The notes beneath the pieces were generated by a model. That model was not told the DNA's origin. It did not search any database and saw only the letters and a list, made by a program, of their open reading frames with translations. Shown here one piece after another: positions 24,549-33,920 of a stretch of 64,000 nt of DNA (positions within the stretch are counted from its first letter, which is position 1; every line of letters begins with the position of its first letter). Source of the stretch: Mycobacterium sp. ENV421. Its GTDB lineage: Bacteria > Actinomycetota > Actinomycetes > Mycobacteriales > Mycobacteriaceae. The stretch covers positions 186,001 to 250,000 of the forward strand of contig NZ_PDHO01000002.1 in NCBI RefSeq assembly GCF_002887815.1, read 5' to 3'. Position numbers and translations under genes: made by a program.

Positions 24549-27433
24549 TCGACCTGCAGACCCCGCCCAAGAAGAATCCGTTGATCCCCCGGTTCGTCCG
24601 GGCGTTCTCGGTGCCGATCGTCCTGCTGTGGCTGGGCTTGGTCGTCGTCCTCAGTGTCGCGGTTCCCTCGCTGGAACAGGTGAGCCAGGAGCACACGGTC
24701 TCGCTGGCTCCCGAGGACGCGCCGTCGATGAAGGCGATGAAGAAGGTTGGCAAGGACTTTCAGGAGTTCGACTCCAACAGCAGTGCGATGGTGCTGCTCG
24801 AAAGCGATCACCAGCTGGGCCCCGAGGCGCACCACTACTACGACGGCTTGATGCAGAAGCTGCGGGCGGACACCAAGCACGTCGAGCACATCCAGGACTT
24901 CTGGGGTGATCCGCTGACCGCCGCCGGATCCCAGAGCGCGGACGGCAAAGCCGCCTACGTCCAGGTCTACCTGGCAGGCAACCAGGGCGAGGCGCTGGCC
25001 AACGAATCGATCGACGCGGTCAGCAAGATCGTCGACGACAATCCCCCGCCCGCGGGGATAAAGGTCTACGTCACCGGACCGACGGCGTTGAGCCACGACC
25101 AACACAACGCCGGCGACTCGGCGGTCAAACTGATCGAGGCCATCACGATCGGCGTCATCTTCGTGATGCTGCTGCTGGTCTACCGATCGATCACGACGGT
25201 GATCCTCGTGCTCGTGATGGTGTTCACCGAGCTCACCGCGGCCAGGGGGGTCATCGCCTTCCTCGGCCACTACGAACTCATCGGCCTGTCGACGTTCGCG
25301 GTGAACCTGCTCGCCACCTTGGCCATCGCCGCCGCGACCGACTACGCGATATTCCTGATCGGCCGTTATCACGAGGCAAGACTGGCCGGTGAGGACCGCG
25401 AGACGGCCTTCTACTCCATGTATCACGGCACGTCGCATGTGATCCTGGGTTCGGGCCTGACCATCGCCGGCGCGACATTCTGCCTGCACTTCACCCGGCT
25501 GCCGTACTTCCAATCGCTGGGCTTCCCGCTGGCCATAGGCATGCTCGTCGTCGTCATCGCGGCGCTGACCCTCGGCGCGGCCGTCATCTCGATCGGCGGG
25601 CGGTTCGGCCTGTTCGAGCCCAAGCGGAAGATGAACACCCGTACCTGGCGACGTGTCGGCGCCGCGGTGGTTCGCTGGCCCGGACCGATCCTGGTCGCCT
25701 CGATCGCGCTGTCGTTGATCGGACTGCTGGCGCTGCCGTCGTACAAGACCAATTACAACGATCGCTATTACCTGCCCGGCAGCATCCCCGCCAACCAGGG
25801 TTACGCGGCCGCCGACCGGCACTTCCCGCAGGCCCGGATGAATCCCGAGCTCCTGCTGATCGAAACCGACCACGATGTGCGCAACCCGGCCGACATGCTC
25901 GTCATCGACCGCATCGCCAAGACCGTCTTCCACATTCCGGGCATCGGTCGGGTGCAGACGATCACGCGCCCACTCGGCACCCCGATCGAGCACACCTCGA
26001 TCCCGTTCATCATCAGCATGCAGGGCACCAACCAGACGATGAACATGTCCTATCTGCAGGACCGCATGAAGGACATGCTGAAGATGGGTGACGAGCTGCA
26101 GGTCACCATCGACACCATGGAGCGCATGCTGGCGCTGACCAAAGAGATGGTCGGGATCACCCACAGCATGGTGGGCAAGACCAAGCAGATGGTGGCCGAC
26201 ACCAACGAAATCCGGGACAACATCTCCGATTTCGACGACTTCTTCCGGCCGATCCGCAATTACCTCTATTGGGAGCCGCACTGCTTCGACATCCCGATCT
26301 GCTGGTCGATGCGGTCGATCTTCGACTCCCTCGACGGAATCGACACGCTCAGTGACGATCTCGGGGCATTGGTGGTCGACATGGACAGGCTCGACGTCCT
26401 GATGCCCAAGATGCTCGAGGTCATGCCGCCGATGATCGCGACCATGAAGACCATGAAGACCACGATGCTGACCATGCAGTCGACCATGGGTGGGCTGCAG
26501 GATCAGATGGACGCCATGCAGCAGAATGCCACGGCATTGGGCCAGGCGTACGACGCCTCGAAGAACGACGACTCCTTCTATCTGCCGCCCGAGGTGTTCG
26601 ACAACCCGGAGTTCAAGCGCGGCCTGAAGATGTTCGTCTCGCCGGACGGAAAAGCGGTGCGGTTCATCATCTCCCACGAAGGAGATCCCGCGACGCCGGA
26701 AGGCATCTCACACATCGACAAGATCAAGAACGCCGCTTTCGAAGCGATCAAGGGCACCCCACTGGAGGGCTCGAGGGTCTATCTCGGCGGCACCGCGTCG
26801 GTCTACAAGGACATGCAGGAGGGCGCGAACTACGACCTGATGATCGCCGGTATCGCGGCGCTGTGTCTGATCTTCATCATCATGTTGGTGATCACCCGAA
26901 GCGTGGTGGCGGCGGCGGTGATCGTCGGCACGGTGGTGCTGTCGCTCGGTGCGTCGTTCGGGCTGTCAGTCCTACTGTGGCAACACATTCTGGGTCAGCC
27001 ATTGCACTGGCTGGTCATCGCGATGGCGGTGATCATCCTGTTGGCGGTGGGATCGGACTACAACCTGCTTCTGGTCGCGCGGTTCAAGGAGGAGATCCAC
27101 GCCGGCCTCAACACCGGCATCATCCGGGCGATGGGCGGCAGTGGATCGGTGGTGACGTCGGCCGGCCTGGTCTTTGCTTTCACGATGGCCTCGATGGCGG
27201 TCAGTCCCCTTCGGGTCGGCGGCCAGGTGGGTACGACGATCGCCTTGGGCCTGTTGTTCGACACCTTGGTGATTCGGTCGTTCATGACGCCGTCGATCGC
27301 GGCCCTGCTGGGTCGGTGGTTCTGGTGGCCGCAGCGGGTGCGCCAGCGCCCGCTGCCGGAGTCATGGCCGACGCCGCAGGAGGCGGCGGACCGGCGGCCC
27401 GCGGACGCGAACGCGCCCGGCGGCTCGACCTGA
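24545..27433 (+). CDS. mmpL: MmpL-family RND transporter paired with MmpS
   Basis: 962 residues with the MmpL layout: an N-terminal helix, a first porter domain, helices 2-6, a second porter domain and helices 8-12. The Asp-Tyr proton-relay pairs are present in [12 protein letters not shown] and [13 protein letters not shown] long Met-rich helical stretch (about residues 500-690) in the second porter domain is typical of cluster I MmpLs. FWWPQ near the C terminus closes the last helix. The exported molecule cannot be read from the sequence; MmpS-linked members export glycolipids or siderophores. It is clearly diverged from the tandem pair at 38.5-44.3 kb. Confidence 0.93.
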   Translation: MIDLQTPPKKNPLIPRFVRAFSVPIVLLWLGLVVVLSVAVPSLEQVSQEHTVSLAPEDAPSMKAMKKVGKDFQEFDSNSSAMVLLESDHQLGPEAHHYYDGLMQKLRADTKHVEHIQDFWGDPLTAAGSQSADGKAAYVQVYLAGNQGEALANESIDAVSKIVDDNPPPAGIKVYVTGPTALSHDQHNAGDSAVKLIEAITIGVIFVMLLLVYRSITTVILVLVMVFTELTAARGVIAFLGHYELIGLSTFAVNLLATLAIAAATDYAIFLIGRYHEARLAGEDRETAFYSMYHGTSHVILGSGLTIAGATFCLHFTRLPYFQSLGFPLAIGMLVVVIAALTLGAAVISIGGRFGLFEPKRKMNTRTWRRVGAAVVRWPGPILVASIALSLIGLLALPSYKTNYNDRYYLPGSIPANQGYAAADRHFPQARMNPELLLIETDHDVRNPADMLVIDRIAKTVFHIPGIGRVQTITRPLGTPIEHTSIPFIISMQGTNQTMNMSYLQDRMKDMLKMGDELQVTIDTMERMLALTKEMVGITHSMVGKTKQMVADTNEIRDNISDFDDFFRPIRNYLYWEPHCFDIPICWSMRSIFDSLDGIDTLSDDLGALVVDMDRLDVLMPKMLEVMPPMIATMKTMKTTMLTMQSTMGGLQDQMDAMQQNATALGQAYDASKNDDSFYLPPEVFDNPEFKRGLKMFVSPDGKAVRFIISHEGDPATPEGISHIDKIKNAAFEAIKGTPLEGSRVYLGGTASVYKDMQEGANYDLMIAGIAALCLIFIIMLVITRSVVAAAVIVGTVVLSLGASFGLSVLLWQHILGQPLHWLVIAMAVIILLAVGSDYNLLLVARFKEEIHAGLNTGIIRAMGGSGSVVTSAGLVFAFTMASMAVSPLRVGGQVGTTIALGLLFDTLVIRSFMTPSIAALLGRWFWWPQRVRQRPLPESWPTPQEAADRRPADANAPGGST

Positions 27434-27575
27434 TCAGCGCGGCGAGCTCACCTGGCGAGTCGTCGGCTGTTCGGCACCTGTTCAACCGCCGTTCGCACAT
27501 CGGTAAGTCCGGCCATGACTTTGCTGTCATCCTTGACGGCAGCCCTGAAGACCGGCCACCGATGAAAGGACTCCG

Positions 27576-27863
27576 ATGTCGCTCGAACTGCGCTGCTTCG
27601 CGACGCTGCTGATTGGTGTCGGTACGTCGATTGTGCTGGCCCCGTTGGCTGTTGCCGATCCCCCGAGCATCCCGGAGCCGGGATCGGAGTCGGCCGCCGC
27701 GACCATCCGGGACCTCGACGCAGCAGGTTACGACGTGCAGTTGCAGTACGAGAACGGCGCTCCGCTGTCTCCGCTGTCGCAGTGCACAGTGACCGACATC
27801 AACACGACGGGATCGGCGGGCAGCCAGGGCCTCGCCTACATCACCATCAACTGCCCCAAGTAG
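27576..27863 (+). CDS. Small secreted protein of unknown function
   Basis: 95 residues. The signal peptide (FATLLIGVGTSIVLAPLAVA) ends near AVADPP. The mature part of about 67 residues has two cysteines (QCTV and INCPK) that could form one disulfide. A GAAAGGAC ribosome-binding site precedes the ATG. The fold resembles small exported mycobacterial proteins but no family is assigned. Its 3' end overlaps the convergent phosphotransferase gene by 17 bases. Confidence 0.75.
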   Translation: MSLELRCFATLLIGVGTSIVLAPLAVADPPSIPEPGSESAAATIRDLDAAGYDVQLQYENGAPLSPLSQCTVTDINTTGSAGSQGLAYITINCPK

Positions 27864-28992
27864 GCTCAGCGCGCCCGCGTTGAAGCGCCTCGACGGTCTC
27901 GAGCTCCTCGAGTGCCGTCACCGCCCGCCGCAGACCCTCCAGGGCAATGCCTTCGGACTGCATGCCACCGAGGCCCGCAGTGCCAAGCGCCGAAAGATAC
28001 GGGTGCACAACGGCTTGCCGGTATCGCGTCCATAATTCGTCACGGTCGAAGTTCGGGCCGCCACGGTCCGTCAGTGCATTCCGATACGTATCGAGTAGGT
28101 CGCGCTCCACAGTGCCGCGGTCGGCGACGGGGGTGCCGAGGACGATCGCGTAGGCAAGATCGCGCGACGGATGACCGCGGCGCACCACCTGCCAGTCCAG
28201 CAATCCGGCATGTCCGTTGCGGAAGAACGTGTTTCCGGGATGGGAGTCGCCGTGCAAGACGGTGTGCGGGCCGCTGTCGATCAGTTCGGCGACGGCGGGA
28301 AAGTTCTCCCAGATATAGCGACCGGCGTGCACGGGTATCGTCGTCGAGCCGGCCAGCCGGCGCGCGGAGGCGCGCATCACCGTGGGTGTGATGAGATTGG
28401 CCGGGTCACCGGACGGGGCCAGCAGCCAGCCGAATTGGCCACCGCCACCGGACCTTTGCGGTAACCGGCCCCAGAATGTCGCGTGCAGTCCGGCCAGCGC
28501 TTCGACGACTTGAGCCATCTGGTCGGTGGACAGTGGGTGCAGGGTGTCGGGGAATTCGCATGGCGTGCGCGACATGTCCTCCAGCACGATCACATACCGA
28601 CCCGTCAGCGCGTCGAACGCCGAGCCGTATGACCGCGGAATCCCCGCTCCGAGTTCAGGCGCCAGCTCACGGTAGAACCGGGCCTCGGTCTCCCCGAGTC
28701 CGGCCAGCTCCCCCAGCATTCGGATTGCGGCGGTGGCGGCGGTCATCTTCACGAACACCGATGACGGCACGCCGGCGCCGGTGAGGCCGAGACGGGCACG
28801 ACTCGACGTGCCGGCCGCGCCGTCCAGAACGGCCACCGAGTCGACGGGTCGGCCGATGATCGCGGACAACGCGGCCGGCGTGAGGTCGGCGATCCGGCGC
28901 GGAAAGGACCGCCTGCCGCCGAGGGCACCGTCGAGAGCGAGACGCCGCACACCGCGGCCGAGATGGACGCCGAAGCGTGCAGCTGATCGCAC
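27847..28992 (-). CDS. Phosphotransferase (aminoglycoside-kinase-like / ecdysteroid-kinase-like fold)
   Basis: 381 residues from a GTG. The kinase-like catalytic loop is VLHGDSHPGNTFF and the metal-binding segment GLLDWQVVRRG, as in the APH / choline-kinase superfamily. An N-terminal lobe with VFVKMTAATAA carries the ATP-binding Lys. Mycobacteria encode many such uncharacterised kinases, often beside lipid or sterol genes; antibiotic resistance should not be assumed. It is divergent from an SRPBCC gene across a 91-base region containing an inverted repeat. Confidence 0.82.
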   Translation of the reverse strand: MRSAARFGVHLGRGVRRLALDGALGGRRSFPRRIADLTPAALSAIIGRPVDSVAVLDGAAGTSSRARLGLTGAGVPSSVFVKMTAATAAIRMLGELAGLGETEARFYRELAPELGAGIPRSYGSAFDALTGRYVIVLEDMSRTPCEFPDTLHPLSTDQMAQVVEALAGLHATFWGRLPQRSGGGGQFGWLLAPSGDPANLITPTVMRASARRLAGSTTIPVHAGRYIWENFPAVAELIDSGPHTVLHGDSHPGNTFFRNGHAGLLDWQVVRRGHPSRDLAYAIVLGTPVADRGTVERDLLDTYRNALTDRGGPNFDRDELWTRYRQAVVHPYLSALGTAGLGGMQSEGIALEGLRRAVTALEELETVEALQRGRAEPTWGS

Positions 28993-29015
28993 CGGTGGAC
29001 CATACCGCCACCGCG

Positions 29016-29058
29016 GCGCGCGTAGTTACAAATTGGAGAGGAAGTGTAAACTGCGCGC
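29016..29058. promoter_or_regulatory. Inverted repeat in a divergent promoter region
   Basis: The left arm GCGCGCGTAGTTACA (29016-29030) and right arm TGTAAACTGCGCGC (29045-29058) are imperfect inverted copies around a 14-base spacer. The inner core is GTTACA...TGTAAAC. It lies between the phosphotransferase and SRPBCC starts and has the size of a TetR-type operator. No regulator is encoded alongside. Confidence 0.45.
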
Positions 29059-29083
29059 ACAGCCGACATGAAAGGCAAGGCAA

Positions 29084-29557
29084 TTGGGCATCGTGACCAC
29101 CAGCTCGGAGACGGCCTTCAGCCAATCACCGGAGACGATCTACGACTTCGTCACCAATCCCGCCAACTGGACCAAGACCTACCCCGGCAGCAATTACGTG
29201 GGGAAGCTGGACAAGCTACCGCTGGCCGTGGGCGACACGTGGGAAGAGGGCGGGCCCGACGGGGACCGGATCTTCACGTGGCATTTGGCGATCGCCGTGC
29301 GACCGAAACTGTGGGTGTTCACGTCGGTGGGCCGGCTGGGCCACGACCGGGAGGGCAATGGCGGAATGGACGGACGGATCACCGTCCAGTACCACTTCAC
29401 CACGCCCGGCCCGGACATCACGCTGTTCACCCGCACGATGACCATCGAGGCGCCCAAGGACGCGCCGATGCCCGACGGCTTCTTCCGAATCGTCAACCCG
29501 GCCAATATCGACCGGTACCACGCCGCTATCGCGCGGGAGCTCAGCCAATCCCGTTGA
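29084..29557 (+). CDS. SRPBCC-family protein
   Basis: 157 residues from a TTG at 29084, which has AGGCAAGG upstream; GTG 29093 is an alternative. The opening TAFSQSPETIYDFVTNPANW is the standard start of an SRPBCC helix-grip domain. Strands then lead to a C-terminal helix containing IDRYHAAIARELSQ. Such proteins bind or modify small hydrophobic ligands. It is divergent from the phosphotransferase and overlaps the convergent lipoprotein gene by 17 bases. Confidence 0.82.
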   Translation: MGIVTTSSETAFSQSPETIYDFVTNPANWTKTYPGSNYVGKLDKLPLAVGDTWEEGGPDGDRIFTWHLAIAVRPKLWVFTSVGRLGHDREGNGGMDGRITVQYHFTTPGPDITLFTRTMTIEAPKDAPMPDGFFRIVNPANIDRYHAAIARELSQSR

Positions 29558-29825
29558 GTCCGTGGTGGTGATTGCCGCCCGAGTCGGTCGGCGCCGGCGG
29601 AGCGATCACCGTCGGGCTGAACTTGTTGGGGTTCGACGGGTTGAGCCCCTTCTCGGTGGGCGTCGCCGACGGGCTCGGTGACGTCGAGGACGTCGTGGTC
29701 GAGACCGACGGCGCCGGAGCCGGGTTCTCGTTCTTGCTGCAGGAGGCGACAAACGACGCCATGGCAACGAGTGCGGCACCGCCGACGACCGCAGCGAGAC
29801 GGGCAGAAACAGAGGGCGAATTCAT
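29541..29825 (-). CDS. Small Ser/Pro/Thr-rich lipoprotein
   Basis: 94 residues. The signal peptide ends in lipobox VASC with Cys29 as the lipidation site. The mature chain is low-complexity (Pro, Ser, Thr) and ends in GGNHHHGLNGIG, with three consecutive histidines. There is no folded domain. It is probably a cell-envelope-anchored spacer-like lipoprotein, and the His cluster might bind metal; function is unknown. Confidence 0.75.
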   Translation of the reverse strand: MNSPSVSARLAAVVGGAALVAMASFVASCSKNENPAPAPSVSTTTSSTSPSPSATPTEKGLNPSNPNKFSPTVIAPPAPTDSGGNHHHGLNGIG

Positions 29826-30146
29826 GAAAATCCTTTACCGAAGGCGGCGATCTCGCCCTCGCCGGGGGCCTTAGATAGGCCTGAATGCCTGTTCAAGCGG
29901 AGATCTTGCCACGGACTGCCGGAATTGGCAAACATTCGTGCCGAGGGTGTTGTTTCCTCGCGGCTCCGCGACGCGGGCCGGCGGGTTCGCCGGACCATTC
30001 GGCTGTATGCCGTGATCACCCAAGCTGACCGGCTTCTCGTCATTGCATGCCCGGTGATTTTGTTTGCAGACTTGTGACTCCGAGTCCTCCACGAGGTTTG
30101 CCGGGTGCGGTACCGTCTTCTCAGTGTTTTCTAAGGGGAAGCAGTA
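29826..30146. other. Intergenic region before the DUF4185 gene
   Basis: 321 bases with no supported gene. The only open frame of note is antisense and carries no family feature. The right end holds a ribosome-binding site (AAGGGGAAG) for the exported DUF4185 protein. A short symmetric GCCT...AGGC element near 29868 is too weak to call a terminator. Confidence 0.45.
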
Positions 30147-31805
30147 ATGGGTTCGACGAATAATGCCTCGGCATATGTGGGCCGCATCGGCGGCCTGGCA
30201 GTGGGATTGGGTGTCGGGGTGGCCATCCTCGCCGGCGCCGGCGCGGCGTGGGCGGAGGGGTCCGGGTCGGGCGATTCGGGCTCGTCGTCGCACAGCTCGG
30301 CTTCGCACAGCTCGTCCAGCACCGGCTCGTCCGGACCGTCGAAGCCCAAGACCACCGCATCGTCGGCCCGCACGACGAACAAGCTCACCGCGCGCAGCGC
30401 CAACAAGGCCCCCCAGGCCGCCGCCACACCAAAGACCAGCGCGGTCGACGCCGCGGCCAAGCCCACCGCACCCAAGATCGTCACCGGGCTGCTCTCCGCA
30501 GTCGGCGTGACGACCGGCACCACCGGTGTGGCCACCTCCCAACGTGCGGCCGTCGCCAGCGCGGCGGTGTCGACCGCAGCCGTGCCGACCGCACCCACCA
30601 CCATCCCGTCGTATCCGGTCGGCTGGGTGACCGGGCAGGCCAACAACGCCTACCCCGGCATCGGATGGCCGCAGACGAACAACACCAAGGGCTTCGGGAT
30701 CTACGGCACCGACCTCGGCATCATGTGGGAGAACGGGCTGACCGGCAACATCCAGCTGGCGTTCGGCGACACCTTCAGCGCGCCGGGCATGACCGGCGAC
30801 TGGCGCTCCAATGTGCTGCTGCTCAGCCAGGACAAGAACCTGACCAATGGCCTGACCCTGCTACAGACCGGCTACGCCTACCAGTTCATCCCGCGCAATT
30901 CCGGCGTCCTGTTCCCGTTCCTCGGCTCCGAGGTGACGGTCATCCCGACGTCGGCCATCTCGGTGAACAACGAGCAGTACGTCAACTACATGTCGGTCAA
31001 GTCCTGGGACACCCCGGGCCGGTGGACCACCAACTACTCGGCGATCTCGATGTACGACCCGGCCACGGACAAGTGGGTGCTGCAGCGGTCGACCATCCGC
31101 TCGGCGAGCTGGTTCGGCTCGACGAAGCCCTACGTGCCCGGTAACCAGAACTTCCAGCAGGCGGCGTATGTCCTGCAGCCCGCCGATCAGGTCGCCGAGG
31201 GCGACACCCAGTACCTCTACGCATTCGGCACCCCGTCGGGTCGCGCCGGTTCGGCCTATCTGTCGCGGGTCTCGGTCGACGACGTGAACAACCTGGCCAA
31301 GTATCAGTACTGGAACGCGACCACGAGCACCTGGGTTACCGGCAAGCCCGTCGCGGCCACGCCGATCATCGGCGATTCCACCCGCTCCGCCGGGCTTTTC
31401 GGACCCGTCATCGACTGGGCCAACAACCCCAACGTGCTTGGTGGAATGCTCGGTGGCCTGTTCGGCGCCAAGACGGGTGGCAACGTCAGCGAGATGTCGG
31501 TTCAGTACAACGACTATCTGGGCAAGTACGTGATGATGTACGCCGACGGCAACAACAACGTCAAGATGCGCTACGCCGACTCCCCCGAGGATGCATGGTC
31601 GGCACCGATCACCGTTGCGACGTCGGCGACGTATCCGGGCCTGTACGCGCCGATGATCCATCCGTGGTCGGGCACCGGAAAGCTGGTCGACAGCAACGGA
31701 AATCCCGACGACAGCACGCTGTACTGGAACATGTCGCTGTGGGGCAACTACAACGTCGTGCTGATGAAGACCGACCTGTCCTCGCTGAAGGCCACTCTGG
31801 TCTGA
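30147..31805 (+). CDS. Exported DUF4185 protein, candidate GH183 endo-D-arabinanase
   Basis: 552 residues. A signal peptide (GLAVGLGVGVAILAGAGAAWA) is followed by a Ser/Thr/Ala-rich linker up to about residue 150. A DUF4185 domain of about 380 residues follows. Landmarks are GFGIYGTDLGIMWENG, IQLAFGDTFSAPG and the late MSVQYNDYLGKYVMMY, with acidic residues in the first two placed like glycosidase catalytic residues. DUF4185 proteins include the GH183 endo-D-arabinanases that cut arabinogalactan and lipoarabinomannan. A cell-wall remodelling role is therefore likely; activity is not shown by sequence alone. Confidence 0.82.
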   Translation: MGSTNNASAYVGRIGGLAVGLGVGVAILAGAGAAWAEGSGSGDSGSSSHSSASHSSSSTGSSGPSKPKTTASSARTTNKLTARSANKAPQAAATPKTSAVDAAAKPTAPKIVTGLLSAVGVTTGTTGVATSQRAAVASAAVSTAAVPTAPTTIPSYPVGWVTGQANNAYPGIGWPQTNNTKGFGIYGTDLGIMWENGLTGNIQLAFGDTFSAPGMTGDWRSNVLLLSQDKNLTNGLTLLQTGYAYQFIPRNSGVLFPFLGSEVTVIPTSAISVNNEQYVNYMSVKSWDTPGRWTTNYSAISMYDPATDKWVLQRSTIRSASWFGSTKPYVPGNQNFQQAAYVLQPADQVAEGDTQYLYAFGTPSGRAGSAYLSRVSVDDVNNLAKYQYWNATTSTWVTGKPVAATPIIGDSTRSAGLFGPVIDWANNPNVLGGMLGGLFGAKTGGNVSEMSVQYNDYLGKYVMMYADGNNNVKMRYADSPEDAWSAPITVATSATYPGLYAPMIHPWSGTGKLVDSNGNPDDSTLYWNMSLWGNYNVVLMKTDLSSLKATLV

Positions 31806-31868
31806 GGCCACCCGCCCAACCAACGTCGCCGGTGTGACGTTCGGCGTCGCCCTCTGAGTCCAAAATTC

Positions 31869-31883
31869 AGACTCTGCTAGTCT
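31869..31883. promoter_or_regulatory. Short inverted repeat before the HxlR gene
   Basis: AGACT and AGTCT are separated by five bases and end seven bases before the HxlR-family ATG. Position and symmetry fit an autoregulatory operator, but the arms are short. Confidence 0.3.
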
Positions 31884-31890
31884 CGGTGCT

Positions 31891-32382
31891 ATGCCCATCG
31901 ACCGCGACCTGATCAGTGCCGAAAACTGTTCGGTCAAGCGAGCACTGGACATCGTCGGCGAGAAGTGGACTCTGTTGGTGCTGCGGGAGGCGTTGTACGG
32001 CGCCCGGCGCTTCGAGCGGTTCCAGAGCCGCATCGGCTGTCCCCGTCAGGTTCTCACCGACCGCCTGAATACCCTCGTCGCGGCGGGCGTGTTGCGGAAG
32101 GTGCCATATCAGGAGCCCGGCCAGCGGGAGCGTCACGAGTACCGGCTGACCGAGAAGGGCCGCGACCTGCTGCCGGCCGTGATCGCGCTGATGCACTGGG
32201 GCGACAAGTGGGAGGCCGACGCGGCCGGTCCACCGGTCGAGGTCGTGCACCGGGAGTGCGGCCATCCCGTCGAACTGGTTCTGCGATGTCGCGACGACCA
32301 CGCCCCGCTGACCGCCCACGACACCGAGCCGCGGCCGGGTCCCGGCGCCCGCCCAGCCACGACCGGAAGGACGAGTCGATGA
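31891..32382 (+). CDS. HxlR-family transcriptional regulator
   Basis: 163 residues. The HxlR winged-helix pattern is clear: ENCSVKRALDIVGEKWTLLV, then LREALYGARRFERFQSRIG and LTDRLNTLVAAGVLRKVPYQ, with a conserved early cysteine. A C-terminal extension of about 55 residues carries another cysteine pair (in RECGHP and LRCRDD). The stop overlaps the thioesterase start (ATGA), so it likely controls that gene and the membrane protein after it. HxlR regulators often respond to aldehydes or electrophiles; the signal is not known here. Confidence 0.9.
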   Translation: MPIDRDLISAENCSVKRALDIVGEKWTLLVLREALYGARRFERFQSRIGCPRQVLTDRLNTLVAAGVLRKVPYQEPGQRERHEYRLTEKGRDLLPAVIALMHWGDKWEADAAGPPVEVVHRECGHPVELVLRCRDDHAPLTAHDTEPRPGPGARPATTGRTSR

Positions 32383-33191
32383 CCACGACCACCACGCACC
32401 CTTTTGACACCGCGATCAGCCTGTCTGACAACGCCAATGGGAGCTATGTCGGCCAGACCACGCCGGACTACGCGAACATGGTGGGCCCGTTCGGTGGAGT
32501 GACGGCCGCTGCAATCGTGCGTGCGATCGAGCGGCACCCGGATCGGATCGGCGAACCCGTCGCGCTGACCGTCAACTATCTCGCCGCGGTCACCGACGGC
32601 TCCTTCGATGTCGAGGTGCGCGCCGTTCGCACCAACCGGACCAACCAGCACTGGACCGCCGAGGTGACCCAGGAGAACGGCATCACCACGACCGCCACCG
32701 CCGTCTTCGGGCTGCGCCGGGATGCTTGGTCCGACACCGAAGCGACCATGCCCGACGCCCCCGATCCCGAAAGCATCGCGCACACAACAGTTCCCGGACC
32801 GGTCCCGTGGATGCGCAACTACGACATGCACTACGTCGAGGGAGGGGTGCCGACGGACGCGGCGGAAATTTCGTCGTCGACGACGACGCTGTGGGTGCGA
32901 CAACGCCCGGTCCGCGGGCTGGATTTCCCGGCGCTGAGCGCGCTCACCGATGTCTTCTACCCGCGCGTGTTCCTGCGCCGCGGCCGGATGCTGCCGGCCG
33001 GCACCATCTCGCTGACCACCTACTTCCACGTCGACAGCACCGAACTCACCGAGCAGGGTTCCGACTTCGTTCTGGCCACTGCGCACGCCCAGCGGTTCGC
33101 CCGCGGATACTTCGATCAGACCGCGCAGATCTGGGGCCGCACCGGGACCCTGCTGGCCACCAGTCACCAGATCGTCTACTACAAAGACTGA
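32379..33191 (+). CDS. Acyl-CoA thioesterase-like (double hotdog) protein
   Basis: 270 residues of TesB-like double-hotdog fold. Landmarks are VGPFGGVTAAAIVRAIERHP and LTVNYLAAVTDGSFDVEVRA in the first hotdog, and SLTTYFHVDSTEL and the closing AQIWGRTGTLLATSHQIVYY in the second. It probably hydrolyses acyl-CoA thioesters; chain preference is unknown. It is coupled to the HxlR gene upstream, and the next gene starts at the very next base. Confidence 0.85.
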   Translation: MTTTTTHPFDTAISLSDNANGSYVGQTTPDYANMVGPFGGVTAAAIVRAIERHPDRIGEPVALTVNYLAAVTDGSFDVEVRAVRTNRTNQHWTAEVTQENGITTTATAVFGLRRDAWSDTEATMPDAPDPESIAHTTVPGPVPWMRNYDMHYVEGGVPTDAAEISSSTTTLWVRQRPVRGLDFPALSALTDVFYPRVFLRRGRMLPAGTISLTTYFHVDSTELTEQGSDFVLATAHAQRFARGYFDQTAQIWGRTGTLLATSHQIVYYKD

Positions 33192-33920
33192 ATGGCCGAC
33201 GATCCCGAACAGCCCGCACCCCGGCGGTGGCCGCACGTGCTGCGGCTCGTGCTGTTCGTCGCGGCCCTGCTGACACTGTTCTACCTCGTTGCGGTGTCCA
33301 AGGTCATCGATCCGGCGGGTGTGCGCGCCGCGGTATCGGCGACGGGTCCCGCCGCTCCCCTGGTCTACGTCGTGGTGTCCGCGGGATTGGCCGCCGTGTT
33401 CGTTCCGGGCCCGCTGCTGGCCGCAGGCAGTGGCGTGTTGTTCGGCCCGCTGCTGGGCACGTTCGTCACTCTCGGTTCGACGGTCCTGACGGCGGTCATC
33501 GCCGCTCTGCTGGGCAGGCGAGCCGGCCGCGACAGCGCCCGGGCTCTGCTCGGCCCCGACTGGTCGCCCCGCATCGACTCACAGATCCAGCGCCGCGGCC
33601 TGTGGGCGGTGGTCGGTCAGCGGTTCGTGCCGGGCATCTCCGATGCACTGGCGTCCTACGCATTCGGCGCGTTCGGAATGCCGTTGTGGCAGATGGCGGT
33701 TGGAGCATTCGTCGGATCTGCGCCACGCGCATTCGTGTATACCGCCTTGGGCGCGTCGATTTCGGACCTGTCGTCGCCGCTGGGCTATACCGCGATCGCG
33801 GTGTGGTGCATCACCGCGATCATCGGGGCGTTCGCCGCCCATCGCGGGTATCGCGGCTGGCGTGGGCGGCGCGAGGGTGGGCCCCTCCCCGGGGGTGAGG
33901 AGAGACCCACTCCCGATTAG
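33192..33920 (+). CDS. TVP38/TMEM64 (DedA-superfamily) membrane protein
   Basis: 242 residues with about six hydrophobic segments. The core VFVPGPLLAAGSGVLFGPLL and the later GQRFVPGISDALASYAFGAF are the conserved membrane re-entrant motifs of TVP38/SNARE-associated proteins. Related DedA-superfamily proteins act as lipid scramblases or transporters. It directly abuts the thioesterase stop and ends in a charged tail that overlaps the convergent GjpA-like gene by four bases. Confidence 0.88.
   Translation: MADDPEQPAPRRWPHVLRLVLFVAALLTLFYLVAVSKVIDPAGVRAAVSATGPAAPLVYVVVSAGLAAVFVPGPLLAAGSGVLFGPLLGTFVTLGSTVLTAVIAALLGRRAGRDSARALLGPDWSPRIDSQIQRRGLWAVVGQRFVPGISDALASYAFGAFGMPLWQMAVGAFVGSAPRAFVYTALGASISDLSSPLGYTAIAVWCITAIIGAFAAHRGYRGWRGRREGGPLPGGEERPTPD

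Noticed and set aside
24329..26677. 782-residue minus-strand open frame antisense to mmpS-mmpL
   Set aside because: His/Arg/Asp-rich low-complexity translation typical of the antisense of high-GC genes, with no domain or ribosome-binding site.
30147..30600. PE-type N terminus in the DUF4185 protein
   Set aside because: The region has a plain signal peptide followed by a Ser/Thr/Ala linker and lacks the Pro-Glu motif and helical pair of PE proteins.
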